A stretch of 43,271 bases of DNA, taken from positions 1 through 43,271 of the forward strand of contig JAPLNM010000032.1 in assembly GCA_026692845.1 (NCBI GenBank), given 5' to 3'. Shown piece after piece: positions 16,641-26,315 of the stretch; within the stretch, counting starts at the first letter, position 1; each line of letters begins with the position of its first letter. The notes beneath the pieces are model-generated. The model saw only the letters and a program-made list of their open reading frames with translations, was not told the DNA's origin and did not search any database. The DNA comes from Planctomycetota bacterium. Lineage in GTDB: Bacteria; Planctomycetota; Planctomycetia; Pirellulales; Pirellulaceae. Both the position numbers and the translations under genes were made by a program.

Positions 16641-17714
16641 GTGAATCATCGCAAAACGAACCTTTTTTTTCGCCGGCTCTGGAAGCTCGCAGCCTCCGCA
16701 GTGACTTGCTGGCTCTCGATCCAGCTCGTTCCGTGCGCTAACGGGCAGAGCCGTCCCGATGAAATCGTCACCCAATCGAGTCAACTGCTGACCGAGACAA
16801 TGTCTCAGCCCTTGTCCAAAGTGCCTCGGGCGATGATCGAAAACGCACACGGAGTTGCAATCATCCCCAACGTGGTCAAAGGGAGCTTTATTGTCGGTGC
16901 AAGGCACGGAAAGGGAGTACTTTTTGTCCGCGAACCGAATGGGACTTGGCACGCTCCGGTCTTTATCACCCTGACGGGCGGGAATATCGGCTGGCAGGTC
17001 GGTGTGCAGTCGTCGGATATTATCCTGGTCTTCAAAACCGATCGAAGCATCCAAGGGGTTTTGAATGGCAAGTTGACTCTCGGGGCCGACGTCGCGGCCG
17101 CGGCCGGTCCGGTTGGTCGATCCGGTGGCGTAGGGACCGATGGCCAACTTCAAGCTGAAATCTACACGTACTCACGAAGCAGAGGTCTCTTTGCTGGCGT
17201 GTCGATCGACGGATCTGCCCTGCAAGTCGATCGTATTTCGACGGGAGCCTATTATCAGATCACCTCAGTGAATCAAACTCCAGTGGTTCCACTCGCAGCT
17301 CAGCAACTGACCGAGACGGTCGCAAAATATGCCGAGCAAATCGTCCAAGGAGCTGTCGCACCCGCATCGGCCAAAGCCGTCGGAGTCTCCGAGTCGGATT
17401 TGGTTCGAGGCCAGATCGTTCAACTCGCACCACCTCTTTTCGAACTGCTCGATCCTCAATGGAAGGAATACCTCAGCTTGCCAGCTTGGATGTTCCTCGG
17501 TGGGGCTGCTCCGAATGCCGAAGAGGTCAAAGCGATTCTCGGACGCTATGAGTCGGTCGACAAGGATCCTCGTTTCGCGACACTCGCTGCTCGACCCGAA
17601 TTCGATTCGGTCTTGGGCTTGCTCAGGCACTACAACGAGACACTAGCTCCAACCAGGCAATCGCTGCAATTGCCTCCACCCCCGCCGAGTGCCAGCCAAC
17701 TCGTGCTGCCTTAG
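16641..17714 (+). CDS. secreted SYLF-domain (Ysc84-like) lipid-binding protein with C-terminal extension
   Basis: A 357-residue protein starting with GTG after AGGGAG. A signal peptide of about 36 residues (ending PCANGQ) is followed by a SYLF domain at about 45-220. Family features include AHGVAIIPNVVKGSFIVGAR, ITLTGGNIGWQVGVQSSDII, LTLGADVAAAAGPVGR and YSRSRGLFAGVSIDG. SYLF proteins bind phosphoinositides in eukaryotes; bacterial members are secreted or periplasmic and poorly characterised. The C-terminal ~135 residues, including a Pro-rich tail (QLPPPPPSASQ), have no counterpart in the short bacterial SYLF proteins. It precedes the secretin gene on the same strand, 180 bases away. Confidence 0.88.
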   Translation: MNHRKTNLFFRRLWKLAASAVTCWLSIQLVPCANGQSRPDEIVTQSSQLLTETMSQPLSKVPRAMIENAHGVAIIPNVVKGSFIVGARHGKGVLFVREPNGTWHAPVFITLTGGNIGWQVGVQSSDIILVFKTDRSIQGVLNGKLTLGADVAAAAGPVGRSGGVGTDGQLQAEIYTYSRSRGLFAGVSIDGSALQVDRISTGAYYQITSVNQTPVVPLAAQQLTETVAKYAEQIVQGAVAPASAKAVGVSESDLVRGQIVQLAPPLFELLDPQWKEYLSLPAWMFLGGAAPNAEEVKAILGRYESVDKDPRFATLAARPEFDSVLGLLRHYNETLAPTRQSLQLPPPPPSASQLVLP

Positions 17715-17738
17715 TCGAATCGGGGCAATGGCGCAGAT

Positions 17739-17787
17739 CCCCCATTCGAGGGGGTGTTGGTCTTGACCTGCCTGTTTGTTTTTTTCT
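17739..17787 (+). terminator. possible terminator after the SYLF gene
   Basis: CCCCC (17739-17743) and GGGGG (17750-17754) form a 5-base stem with a six-base loop shortly after the SYLF stop codon. A T-rich tract (TTTGTTTTTTT) follows only about 20 bases later, so this is not a textbook rho-independent site. Confidence 0.3.
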
Positions 17788-17894
17788 ACCTTCGGTGCCA
17801 AATAGGAGCGTGCTGCGAACCCCGATAGAGCAGCACTTAGGATCGGAGACGTTGGGGGCATTGGCCCTCGCACGCCGGAGGAAAGAGGGATTGC

Positions 17895-20800
17895 ATGCGA
17901 AGGACAACCAAACAAGCCGGCATCATGCGGTTTGTATTAGCTCTAGTGCTCTGCATAGCGAGCTTTCACGAGGCTTTGGCCCAAAATATTCCTTCGGTGC
18001 TTCGTCCCGTCGTTGCCAAGCCGCCTGCGGTGGCAGAAGCTGTTTTGGTTCGCAAGGAGTTGTCTGCTACGAGCAATCAATGGCTGAGCCTTCGTCAAAC
18101 GCTCGCCTTGAATTACACCAAGGAAGTCTTCGCTCATCCGGCCAAGGCCGACGCGATTTTGCTCCAGGTGGACCAAGAATCGGTGCTCTTGGAGTTTGAT
18201 GCCAGCAAGCGATTGTTAAGGATCGAAGGTGCGGCAAAGCCCGTGGAGTCTTTAGCGAGGCTTTCGTTTGCCCACACCAATGAATCCCAGGTTTCGAAAG
18301 ATCGAGCTTTTCGCATGCAGAGGCTCAATCCACGCGGACAAATCGCGATGGCGGCCTTCTCCAGTGGCATGATCGCAAGCACAAGCGGCTCGGCGATAAA
18401 CTCCGGTGTTCGGCTTGCAAGCGGTGCGCAAGAACCCGTCAAGCCAGTTGCCGACGAGCCACCCGATCGTCTGCCATTGCCTCAGTTCGAGGGGGTTCAG
18501 ATCGAGATGCTACCGGAACTCGATGCGGTGATTTTGCGAGGGCGCGATCAGCAGTTGACCGACCTTTCAGAGATCATCAAGCGGCTCGACCAGGCCAGCC
18601 GCGAGAGCAAGCCTACGATCGAGGTCGTAGCGCTCCAGCACGTGAATTCCGAGTCGATGTCGAAACTGATCGATGACATACAAGAAAAATTCATTGGGAC
18701 TCGGCAGGGTCGAGTGACGGTTTCGCCTTTGGTGTCCCCCAATGCGCTGCTGCTGATCGGATGGGGTGAGTCGCTAGAACTGATGAAGCAATTGATAGAG
18801 CAACTCGATCAGCCGACCAAGGACGACAAGTCATTGGCTGTTTTGCCGCTCAAACACGCGACGGCATCGGAGGTGCAGACCCAACTTCAGTCGTTTTTCA
18901 AAGGCAAGGAAGGCTTAGCCCCGGTGATCAACTCGTTTGCCGATAGTCGCAGCAATGCGATTATTGTCAACGGTTCGCCCAGAGATATCGCGGAGATCAA
19001 AAAGCTACTCGAACAGATTGACGTTCCTCGCAATGGGATGTTGCAAGCGGCCCGAGTGTTTCAGATTCGCCATAACTTGGCCAGCGACATCGCGCAGGCC
19101 TTGGAAGATGCGTTGGCAACTACGACGGCCGACCGCAACAAGACCTTGCAATTGGTCGACGAGAACGGGGAACCCATCGCAACGGGTGGCGTTCTAGGAG
19201 CGACAAAAATTACGGTCAACGAACGCAACAACACCTTGATCGTCGCGAGCACACCTGAGACGCTCCCGTTGATCGAACAATTCATCGTGCAATTGGATAC
19301 GCCCGGTGCGGTAGCCAAGATCAAAATCTTCTCGATCAAAAACGGGGATGCCAGCAATTTGGTCGAGACCCTAAGGGCCTTGATCCCTTCCTCGAATTCC
19401 ACAACAGGAGCCGCTGCAGGCCCACAGCTATCGAGCAACCCAGATGACAACTCACTTTTGCCATTGCGTTTTACGGTCGATACCCGAGGCAACAACATCA
19501 TCGCGATCGGTTCTGATGGGGATTTGAAGATCGTCGAAGCGTTGATTTTTCGTCTCGACGAAGCGGATGCCTCCAAGCGAAAGAGTACTGTCTATCAACT
19601 CAAAAACTCACCGGCCATCGATGTGGCAACGGCGATCAATCAGTTCCTGCAAAGCAAGAGGATTGTCGAGTTGGCAGCTCCGGGTGTGATCAATCCGTTT
19701 GATCAATTGGAACGCGAAGTCGTCGTCGTTCCTGAGCCGGTTCAAAACAAATTGATCCTGAGTGCCACGCCGAGATATTACGATGAGATTGCGGAGTTGA
19801 TTCAGCGACTCGATGAGCAACCACCCCAGGTGATGATCCAAGTCATGATCGCCGAGATTTTGCTTGGGAATACCGATGAATTCGGCATCGAGATGGGGAT
19901 CCAAGATTCGGTGCTTTTTGATCGAAGTCTGCTAGGGAATCTCGTGACCACCACGGCCACGACCACCACCTCGACCCCCGCTGGTGTGGTGACGGCCACC
20001 AGCCAAGATATTGTGGCCGCGACGAACGAACCGGGTTTCAATTTCAACAACGTACCTTTAGGCAATAGCGGATCGTCCAAAGCGCTACAGAATGCGAGCA
20101 CCGTCGGGGGCCAAGGGTTATCGAATTTCGCGGTAGGGCGAACCAATGACGAACTCGGTTTCGGCGGTCTGGTACTCTCGGCCAGCAGCCAGAATGTGAG
20201 CTTTTTGCTTCGTGCCCTTCAGGAAACCCGCCGCTTGGAAATTCTCTCAAGACCTCAGGTACTCACGTTGGACAACCAGCAAGCGTTTATTCAGGTCGGG
20301 CAACGAGTCCCGCGAATCGCTAGCACAAGTGTCAATCAGTTCGGCGTCCAAAACCAAATGACCCTTGAAAACGTCGGCTTGATTATCGGCGTTACGCCTC
20401 GGATCAGTCCCGAAGGCAATGTGGTCATGGAGATCGATGCGGAAAAATCCAAGCTAGGTCCGGAAGCCGAAGGGATCCCCATTTTTATCGCTCAAGACGG
20501 ATCGGTGGTCCGCTCTCCGCGTATCGATACGATCACGGCCCAAGCGACCGTCAGTGCTGCCGATGGAGAGACCATCATCCTAGGTGGCCTGATCGCCAGA
20601 TCGACCAGGACACGCCATCGCCAGGTTCCCTGGTTAGGAGATATTCCGATTCTCAAGTACCTCTTCAGCTATGACTACTTTGATGAAAATCGTACCGAAT
20701 TGCTCATCATTATGACTCCGCATGTCGTTCGAAACCCAGGCGATATGGAGCGACTCAAGCAAGCTGAATTTGCTCGGATGAGTTGGTGCGAAGCGGATAT

Positions 20801-21131
20801 CTTTGCCATGCACGGAGACGTCTTTCCTCGAACCGGTTTGATGCAAGATTGGCAAGAACAAGACGATTCGGTTCCAGTGATCTACCCTGACCTCGACCCC
20901 CGAGGTGCATTGCAACCCTCTGCGATCAACGAAAGTATCCTGCAGCAGATGGGCGGGCCAGAAACCTATTCCACCCAACCGATCCCTTCCCCTGCAACTC
21001 CACCTCGAAAAACTCTCGAATCCCTGTCGGGACCGAACCTCGAATACGATTCGAGCGACTTGCCCGCTCCTACTGAGAAACCCTCTGCAGGTCTCTTGCG
21101 ATTGCCCCGTACGATCAAGCGTGGACCTTAA
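17895..21131 (+). CDS. secretin of the type II secretion / type IV pilus superfamily, enlarged
   Basis: Outer-membrane secretin of 1078 residues (GspD proteins are usually 650-750). A signal peptide ends near residue 29 (HEALAQ). An unassigned region (30-195) is followed by a partial and then five full secretin-N-type repeats, each of the pattern beta-alpha-beta with a closing IxxLD helix: about 196-234, 240-308, 313-378, 384-470, 473-556 and 563-642. The secretin channel domain runs from about 644 to 945: PQVMIQVMIAEILLGNTDEF, a Thr-rich insert at 684-700, RPQVLTLDNQQAFIQVGQRV, VPWLGDIPILKYLF (911-924) and ELLIIMTPHVV (935-945). A 130-residue Pro-rich tail follows. AGGAAAGAGGG precedes the start. 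It may serve type II secretion; no other secretion gene is present. Confidence 0.93.
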   Translation: MRRTTKQAGIMRFVLALVLCIASFHEALAQNIPSVLRPVVAKPPAVAEAVLVRKELSATSNQWLSLRQTLALNYTKEVFAHPAKADAILLQVDQESVLLEFDASKRLLRIEGAAKPVESLARLSFAHTNESQVSKDRAFRMQRLNPRGQIAMAAFSSGMIASTSGSAINSGVRLASGAQEPVKPVADEPPDRLPLPQFEGVQIEMLPELDAVILRGRDQQLTDLSEIIKRLDQASRESKPTIEVVALQHVNSESMSKLIDDIQEKFIGTRQGRVTVSPLVSPNALLLIGWGESLELMKQLIEQLDQPTKDDKSLAVLPLKHATASEVQTQLQSFFKGKEGLAPVINSFADSRSNAIIVNGSPRDIAEIKKLLEQIDVPRNGMLQAARVFQIRHNLASDIAQALEDALATTTADRNKTLQLVDENGEPIATGGVLGATKITVNERNNTLIVASTPETLPLIEQFIVQLDTPGAVAKIKIFSIKNGDASNLVETLRALIPSSNSTTGAAAGPQLSSNPDDNSLLPLRFTVDTRGNNIIAIGSDGDLKIVEALIFRLDEADASKRKSTVYQLKNSPAIDVATAINQFLQSKRIVELAAPGVINPFDQLEREVVVVPEPVQNKLILSATPRYYDEIAELIQRLDEQPPQVMIQVMIAEILLGNTDEFGIEMGIQDSVLFDRSLLGNLVTTTATTTTSTPAGVVTATSQDIVAATNEPGFNFNNVPLGNSGSSKALQNASTVGGQGLSNFAVGRTNDELGFGGLVLSASSQNVSFLLRALQETRRLEILSRPQVLTLDNQQAFIQVGQRVPRIASTSVNQFGVQNQMTLENVGLIIGVTPRISPEGNVVMEIDAEKSKLGPEAEGIPIFIAQDGSVVRSPRIDTITAQATVSAADGETIILGGLIARSTRTRHRQVPWLGDIPILKYLFSYDYFDENRTELLIIMTPHVVRNPGDMERLKQAEFARMSWCEADIFAMHGDVFPRTGLMQDWQEQDDSVPVIYPDLDPRGALQPSAINESILQQMGGPETYSTQPIPSPATPPRKTLESLSGPNLEYDSSDLPAPTEKPSAGLLRLPRTIKRGP

Positions 21132-21270
21132 ACTCCAGCCCCCAGTCTCCGGTCCCCAGTCTCCGCGTCCGCCACAGATCCATTCCCAGCCAACCGCATC
21201 AACGAGCATTCAACGGCAACTGCACCATGGTAGCCCTTCGCCGCACACAAACAAAAGCAAGCAACCCGCG

Positions 21271-22350
21271 ATGAAACGTCGACACTCCTTTCGAAAGAGC
21301 CTGGGAATGCTGATGCTTTTAGGTGGAATGCTATTGCCCTCGGGTTGCCAATTCGCACCTAAAAAGACTCCAGCAGGGTGGACTTGGAGCCAAGAGGAAA
21401 AGCCCGTGGTCCCGGAGCGGATTTTGGCAATTTGGACCGATACGGTTTTGCGTCAACCCAACCAACCGGGCGTTCGCGGATTCGGTGGACGGGTATTCTT
21501 TTACGACAAAGAGCAAAACGACCCGATCGAGGTCGACGGAAAGCTCGTCGTCTTCGTTTTCGATGCGGACGACCAGGATCCTGAAAATCAAAAACCATTG
21601 CGCAAGTACGTTATCGATGCCGATGATTTCGCCAAGCACATGAGCAAGACATCGATCGGACCGGCCTACAGCGTTTGGTTGCCTTGGGGTGACGTCAAGG
21701 GTCCGACCAAGAAGCTCAGTATTATCGCGCGTTACGAGGGTCGAAAAGGAGGTACCACCCTTTCGGACCCAACGATGAAGCTGTTGCCGGGAGTAGAAAC
21801 CAGGAACTTCAAGACGCCAGATTCTCAGCAAGGTTCACCCAGCGACAAGCCAACGGCCCAAGCCGCCTCGCCCTTGATAGCATCTCAGGGGGTACAGCGA
21901 GCCAGTTACATTCAAACACCCAGCGCCGTTGCGCCCGATGCATTTCGAGCGCCCGACGCACTCCAAGCCCCCGAGTCCGGCCGTCGCACGCAAACGATCG
22001 AAGTGCCCCCGTCGTTCCAGAGGCATTTTCAATCGGCCGATGCGTCCCCTGGGCGTGCCGAGGCCAGTTCTGTGCAACCTCAGATCGCTCGCTCGCAGGT
22101 AACGACCGAGGTCATTGATGCCCGGAGCGAAAAACTTGGTACTTTTAAAAGAGCCTTTTCGGAGTCCAGCGGGTCGGGGCGTCCGATGAACAAATCGATG
22201 ACAAACAGGCTTGAGGTTTTGCGCAGCGGGAAATCGCTGAGCAAGAAAACCACAGACGAGGACTCAAACACAGAGTCTGAGGCCATCAGCGATTTTTCAA
22301 ACACTAAACCCCAGACACAGATCAATCCGAGCTTGAAATCTCAGAAATAG
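21271..22350 (+). CDS. secretin-linked lipoprotein of unknown function
   Basis: A 359-residue protein with a lipoprotein signal (MLMLLGGMLLPSGC, lipidated Cys26). A conserved-looking folded part (about 35-175: RILAIWTDTVLRQPNQPGVR, then GFGGRVFFYDKEQNDPIEVD) is followed by a long low-complexity tail rich in Ser, Ala, Pro and Gln (about 180-359). It follows the secretin by 139 bases on the same strand, so a role in secretin assembly (pilotin-like) or in the same envelope system is possible but not shown by sequence. The start at 21271 is chosen because the lipobox must be near the N-terminus; the frame is open upstream to 20905, but there it overlaps the secretin gene. Confidence 0.75.
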   Translation: MKRRHSFRKSLGMLMLLGGMLLPSGCQFAPKKTPAGWTWSQEEKPVVPERILAIWTDTVLRQPNQPGVRGFGGRVFFYDKEQNDPIEVDGKLVVFVFDADDQDPENQKPLRKYVIDADDFAKHMSKTSIGPAYSVWLPWGDVKGPTKKLSIIARYEGRKGGTTLSDPTMKLLPGVETRNFKTPDSQQGSPSDKPTAQAASPLIASQGVQRASYIQTPSAVAPDAFRAPDALQAPESGRRTQTIEVPPSFQRHFQSADASPGRAEASSVQPQIARSQVTTEVIDARSEKLGTFKRAFSESSGSGRPMNKSMTNRLEVLRSGKSLSKKTTDEDSNTESEAISDFSNTKPQTQINPSLKSQK

Positions 22351-22396
22351 GATCTGCCGGTCGCGATCGGAGCTAGGTCCAAATAGGAGGCTATTG

Positions 22397-22423
22397 GGCC
22401 GACGGGCCATTTGGCCGACGGGC
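22397..22423. repeat. short direct repeat between convergent genes
   Basis: GGCCGACGGGC occurs at 22397-22407 and again at 22413-22423, with a GGCC-ATTT-GGCC dyad between them, in the 75 bases separating the convergent lipoprotein and protease genes. It could help end transcription, but it has no T-run. Confidence 0.4.
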
Positions 22424-22425
22424 AA

Positions 22426-23751
22426 TCATCGGCCTTTTGGTTTGGAACTTTCGGAGCGTAGGGCTTGGAGGATTTCGATGGCGCGAACCAATTGGGAGTC
22501 CTGAGCGATTTGTTGGTCGTCTGGGTCATCGATTTTGGATAAGGGGTGATTTCCAAGGGCGCCGTTTCTTAAAGGGTCGCTGCGTCTGCGCATGCGTTCG
22601 ATGGCCTGACGGGTTTGTTCCTCGCTCAGGAGAACCTCGGCCCCATCGCTAGGTAGGACACCCCAAGGATCTGAATCGGTATCCTTGGGTCTTCGGTGGA
22701 TCCTCTGACCGCTCGGGGGGAAATAGTAAGCCGTCGTGAAGCGAATGGCGGCTCGGCCACCTTCGACCGGAATGATGCTCTGTACGCTCCCTTTGCCGTA
22801 GGATCGCTGGCCGACGATCACGGCGCGATGGCGGTCTTTCAAGCATGCCGCGACGACTTCGCTGGCGCTTGCTGAATTGCTGTTGATCAGCACCGCGATT
22901 GGAACACTGTTTGGAACGACCGTTCCTGCCTTGGCATCGATCGCATCGAAACTGGATCGACGGCGGCCTTGGGTCGAGACGATCCTGCCGTCGTCGAGGA
23001 ACAGATCGCACACTTCGATGGCCGCTTGCAACAATCCGCCTCCATTATCGCGAAGATCGAGGATGATCGCATCGATTTTTCCACGGAGCGATTCCAGGGC
23101 CGATTGGATTTCATTCGCTGTTTTTTCCCCGAAAAGGTCTGCGTGGATGTAAGCGATTTGCGGGGCGGTTTGGAGTTGGAAATCCCAGGTCCCATCTGCT
23201 TTGCGTCGATCCCCCGTGATACTCTCGACATCGACGAATTCGCGGGTGGCTTGGATGTTCAAGCGTTCTCCGGCCCGATCGATTCCTAGGAGGACTTGGG
23301 ACCCGACGGCCCCGGCGATTTTTTTCGAGACTTCCGAGGTTTCCATCGAGCGAACGTCCGCCCCATCGACTTGGACAATCAGGTCCCCTGGCATCAACCC
23401 GGCTCGGAAGGCTGGCGAATTGAACAGAGTGGTAATGATGGTGATCTGCGGCCGGATCGGTGGGCCCTCGACTTGAACCCCTAAGCCTGCAAAGCGCTGC
23501 TCGAAGACCGCATTGAACCGGCCGAGGGAATCTTCGGAGACGAACGACGAGTGCGGGTCGAGCGACTCGAGCATTCCTTGCATAGCGGCTTGTTTTAAGT
23601 CGGCTTGTGAAATCGGATCGACGTAGGAGTCTGAGATGATTTCGATGGCATAAGCCACATCCCGGGTGGGTCGATAGCGGGCGGCATTGAGGTAGCAAAC
23701 CAAGCACAAAGCCAAGCCGACGAGTAGTATTTTCAAGCTCTTTTCGCTCAT
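22426..23751 (-). CDS. C-terminal processing protease, peptidase family S41
   Basis: CtpA/Prc-type serine protease of 441 residues that trims or degrades periplasmic proteins from the C-terminus. One N-terminal membrane anchor or signal (7-24), an N-terminal helical part, a PDZ domain (about 85-170, with the carboxylate-binding region FAGLGVQVE and SPAFRAGLMPGDLIVQVDG), then the S41 catalytic core. By alignment with E. coli Prc the Ser/Lys dyad is Ser295 in NSASASEVV and Lys320 in YGKGSVQ. The tail (about 355-441) is charged and probably disordered. It starts 77 bases from the divergent helicase gene. Confidence 0.94.
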   Translation of the reverse strand: MSEKSLKILLVGLALCLVCYLNAARYRPTRDVAYAIEIISDSYVDPISQADLKQAAMQGMLESLDPHSSFVSEDSLGRFNAVFEQRFAGLGVQVEGPPIRPQITIITTLFNSPAFRAGLMPGDLIVQVDGADVRSMETSEVSKKIAGAVGSQVLLGIDRAGERLNIQATREFVDVESITGDRRKADGTWDFQLQTAPQIAYIHADLFGEKTANEIQSALESLRGKIDAIILDLRDNGGGLLQAAIEVCDLFLDDGRIVSTQGRRRSSFDAIDAKAGTVVPNSVPIAVLINSNSASASEVVAACLKDRHRAVIVGQRSYGKGSVQSIIPVEGGRAAIRFTTAYYFPPSGQRIHRRPKDTDSDPWGVLPSDGAEVLLSEEQTRQAIERMRRRSDPLRNGALGNHPLSKIDDPDDQQIAQDSQLVRAIEILQALRSESSKPKGR

Positions 23752-23828
23752 TTTCGTCCCATTGCGATCGAATCGGCCAGCGGCACTTGGTCTCCTGCCA
23801 GCAGGGCTTTTGTGCTACGATACTTGGC

Positions 23829-26315
23829 ATGAATTCTCACGACCCAAGCGATCGAGACGCTATTGTATCCGAATATTTCGAGCGATTGCCTTATACGCCC
23901 TACCCTGTCCAAGAAGATGCCTTGATCGCATGGTTTTCCTCCGACCAAGGCGTATTGGTCTGTGCGCCCACGGGCACCGGAAAAACGTTGATCGCCGAAG
24001 GGGCCATTTTCGAAGCGCTCCGGACGGGGCGCAAGTGCTACTACACCACTCCATTGATCGCACTTACCGACCAGAAACTACAGGAGTTGCAGTCGGCGGC
24101 CGTCCGTTGGGGGTACCCTGCAAGTTCGATTGGATTGCTGACCGGCAATCGCAAAATCAATCCAAACGCCCCGGTCCTGGTTGTCGTCGCCGAGATTTTG
24201 CTCAACCGACTCTTGCAGCAGGATCAATCTTGGGTCGAGGGGGTCGACTCGGTGATCATGGACGAGTTTCATAGTTTCAATGATCCCGAAAGAGGCATCG
24301 TTTGGGAGATGAGCATAGGGATGCTACCCAAGCAGGTGCGATTGATGCTTTTGTCAGCCACGATTGGCAACAGCGTAGAATTTTGCTCTTGGTTGCACCG
24401 GGCCCATGGTAGGAACTTGGAATTGGTTCAAGGCACAGAGCGCAAAGTGCCATTGCAGTTCGAATGGGTTGAAGATTTATATCTGGATGAACAGCTCGAG
24501 AAGATCGCCGAAGGGGACGAACTTCGCCGAAGGACCCCTGGGTTGGTTTTCTGTTTCAACCGGGACCAGTGTTGGCAGGTCGCCGAGCTCCTCAAAGGGC
24601 GACGGCTGATCGATAAGGAGCGCCAAGCGTTGATCACCAAGCGGATCGAGGGGATCGCCTTGGGTGAAGGGGCCGGTCCGAAGATCAAGCAGATTTTGAT
24701 TCGGGGTGTTGGGATCCATCATGCGGGGATCATGCCCAAGTACCGTCGGTTGGTCGAGCAGTTGTTCCAAGAAAAGCTTTTGAGTGTCTGTGTCTGTACC
24801 GAAACCCTTTCGGCTGGGATCAATCTGCCTGCCCGATGTGTCGTGCTCCCGAGCTTGGTCAAAGGGCCTTACGGCAAAAAGAAATTGATCGATGCGGCTT
24901 CGGCTCAGCAGATTTTTGGGCGAGCTGGACGACCTCAATACGATCGCGAAGGGTTCGTCTATGCGCTTGCGCATGAGGATGATGTGAAGCATTACCGATG
25001 GAAGTTGCAATACGATCAGATCCCAGAGGACACCAAAGACCCCGGCTTGCTCAAGGCCAAGAAGCAACTTAAGAAGAAGATGCCCACGCGTCGTCAAGGC
25101 GAGACGTATTGGAACAAAGAGCAGTTTCAGAAGCTGGTGATCGCGCCTGCGGCGAACCTTGCGAGCCGTGGTCCACTGCCTTGGAGGCTTCTAGCGACGA
25201 TGCTCCTGGAGAACCCAGAAGTCCAACCGTTGCGGGATTTGGTAGGCCGTCGCTTGCTCGCCCCAATCGATATTGCCAAAGGCCAAAAAGAGCTCAATCA
25301 GATGCTTGTAACGCTCTGGACGGCCGGTTTCATCGATGTGACACCCAAGCCTAGCATCGCGAAAATCCCAACGATTTCCAACAGCAAGTCCCCTCAAAAG
25401 GAAACACTTGCCGGGTTGCTCCGTTCTGCATTGGCCAGCCAGTTGCAGGTCACCGACAGCCAGGAAGATCAGGAGGCCGACGAGGCCGACGAAAGTTCGA
25501 TGCAGGCAACGACCGACGAGGCCGCATCGCGAGGATACGATTTGGAGAATTACCGCCCAGAGCGAATTACTCCTAAGCCGCGGCTTGAACTCCTCAGCGA
25601 GCTTCGTAGCCTCAATCCCATCTATGGGTTGTACTTGATCCAGCAGTTGCAGTTTGCCGATCCGATCGAACGTGTCCAAGCCTTGGAAAGCGTCTTGGAG
25701 TTGCCTGCAAATATTAGCAAGCTCGCCCCGGTGCCGGGGCCTGACCAACTTCCGTTTGGTCCGTTAGCCCGGGAGCATCTGCACCCGCGTTTGCTCGAAC
25801 TTGGACTTGCCGGTGTCCAGGAGCTCACGGGCCAAGCGTCCCAGGATGAGGAAACGGGCGAGGAGACCGAGCCGTCGAATGATCAATACGCTCAAGGCTG
25901 GCGGCCGCCTCCCAAACCGCTGGCGCTTGGGGAAAAACTCCGACGGATGTTCGATTACGATTTCCCCGGTGTCCACGATGTCCACACGCGAAGTGTTTGG
26001 GTCATCGGCGAGTTGCTCTCTTTTGAATGTGACTTCAATAAGTACATCGTCACGCGTGGGCTTCAAAAGCACGAAGGGATGCTGTTTAGGCATGTCCTGC
26101 GATTCGTGATGTTGGTCAATGAAATCAGTTGCATCGCGCCGGAAGACTCCACGCCGGAGGATTGGGAAGAGCCTTTCGACTCCCTTGCAGAGCGACTGAT
26201 GGAATGTTGCCGTCGGGTCGATCCTGAAAGTACCGATGCATTGGTTCAAGAGTTGACCGATAGGCAAAGTCGCGTCGTTCATGGTCGCGAAACGTCGGGT
26301 CGGACATCGCCATGA
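23829..26315 (+). CDS. Ski2-like superfamily 2 DExH helicase
   Basis: An 828-residue ATP-dependent helicase. Visible motifs are the Q-like YPVQEDAL (25-32), Walker A APTGTGKT (46-53), DEFH as motif II (145-148), LLSATIGN as motif III (174-181), LSAGINLPAR (motif V) and QIFGRAGRPQYD (motif VI). The Ski2-type arrangement of motif VI and the HHAGIMPKYR stretch place it with SkiDExH/Mtr4-like bacterial helicases, probably acting on RNA or DNA metabolism. The C-terminal ~430 residues have no assigned domain and include an acidic linker (EDQEADEADESS). The start at 23829 is the first Met before the helicase core. It overlaps the next gene by 4 bases. Confidence 0.9.
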   Translation: MNSHDPSDRDAIVSEYFERLPYTPYPVQEDALIAWFSSDQGVLVCAPTGTGKTLIAEGAIFEALRTGRKCYYTTPLIALTDQKLQELQSAAVRWGYPASSIGLLTGNRKINPNAPVLVVVAEILLNRLLQQDQSWVEGVDSVIMDEFHSFNDPERGIVWEMSIGMLPKQVRLMLLSATIGNSVEFCSWLHRAHGRNLELVQGTERKVPLQFEWVEDLYLDEQLEKIAEGDELRRRTPGLVFCFNRDQCWQVAELLKGRRLIDKERQALITKRIEGIALGEGAGPKIKQILIRGVGIHHAGIMPKYRRLVEQLFQEKLLSVCVCTETLSAGINLPARCVVLPSLVKGPYGKKKLIDAASAQQIFGRAGRPQYDREGFVYALAHEDDVKHYRWKLQYDQIPEDTKDPGLLKAKKQLKKKMPTRRQGETYWNKEQFQKLVIAPAANLASRGPLPWRLLATMLLENPEVQPLRDLVGRRLLAPIDIAKGQKELNQMLVTLWTAGFIDVTPKPSIAKIPTISNSKSPQKETLAGLLRSALASQLQVTDSQEDQEADEADESSMQATTDEAASRGYDLENYRPERITPKPRLELLSELRSLNPIYGLYLIQQLQFADPIERVQALESVLELPANISKLAPVPGPDQLPFGPLAREHLHPRLLELGLAGVQELTGQASQDEETGEETEPSNDQYAQGWRPPPKPLALGEKLRRMFDYDFPGVHDVHTRSVWVIGELLSFECDFNKYIVTRGLQKHEGMLFRHVLRFVMLVNEISCIAPEDSTPEDWEEPFDSLAERLMECCRRVDPESTDALVQELTDRQSRVVHGRETSGRTSP

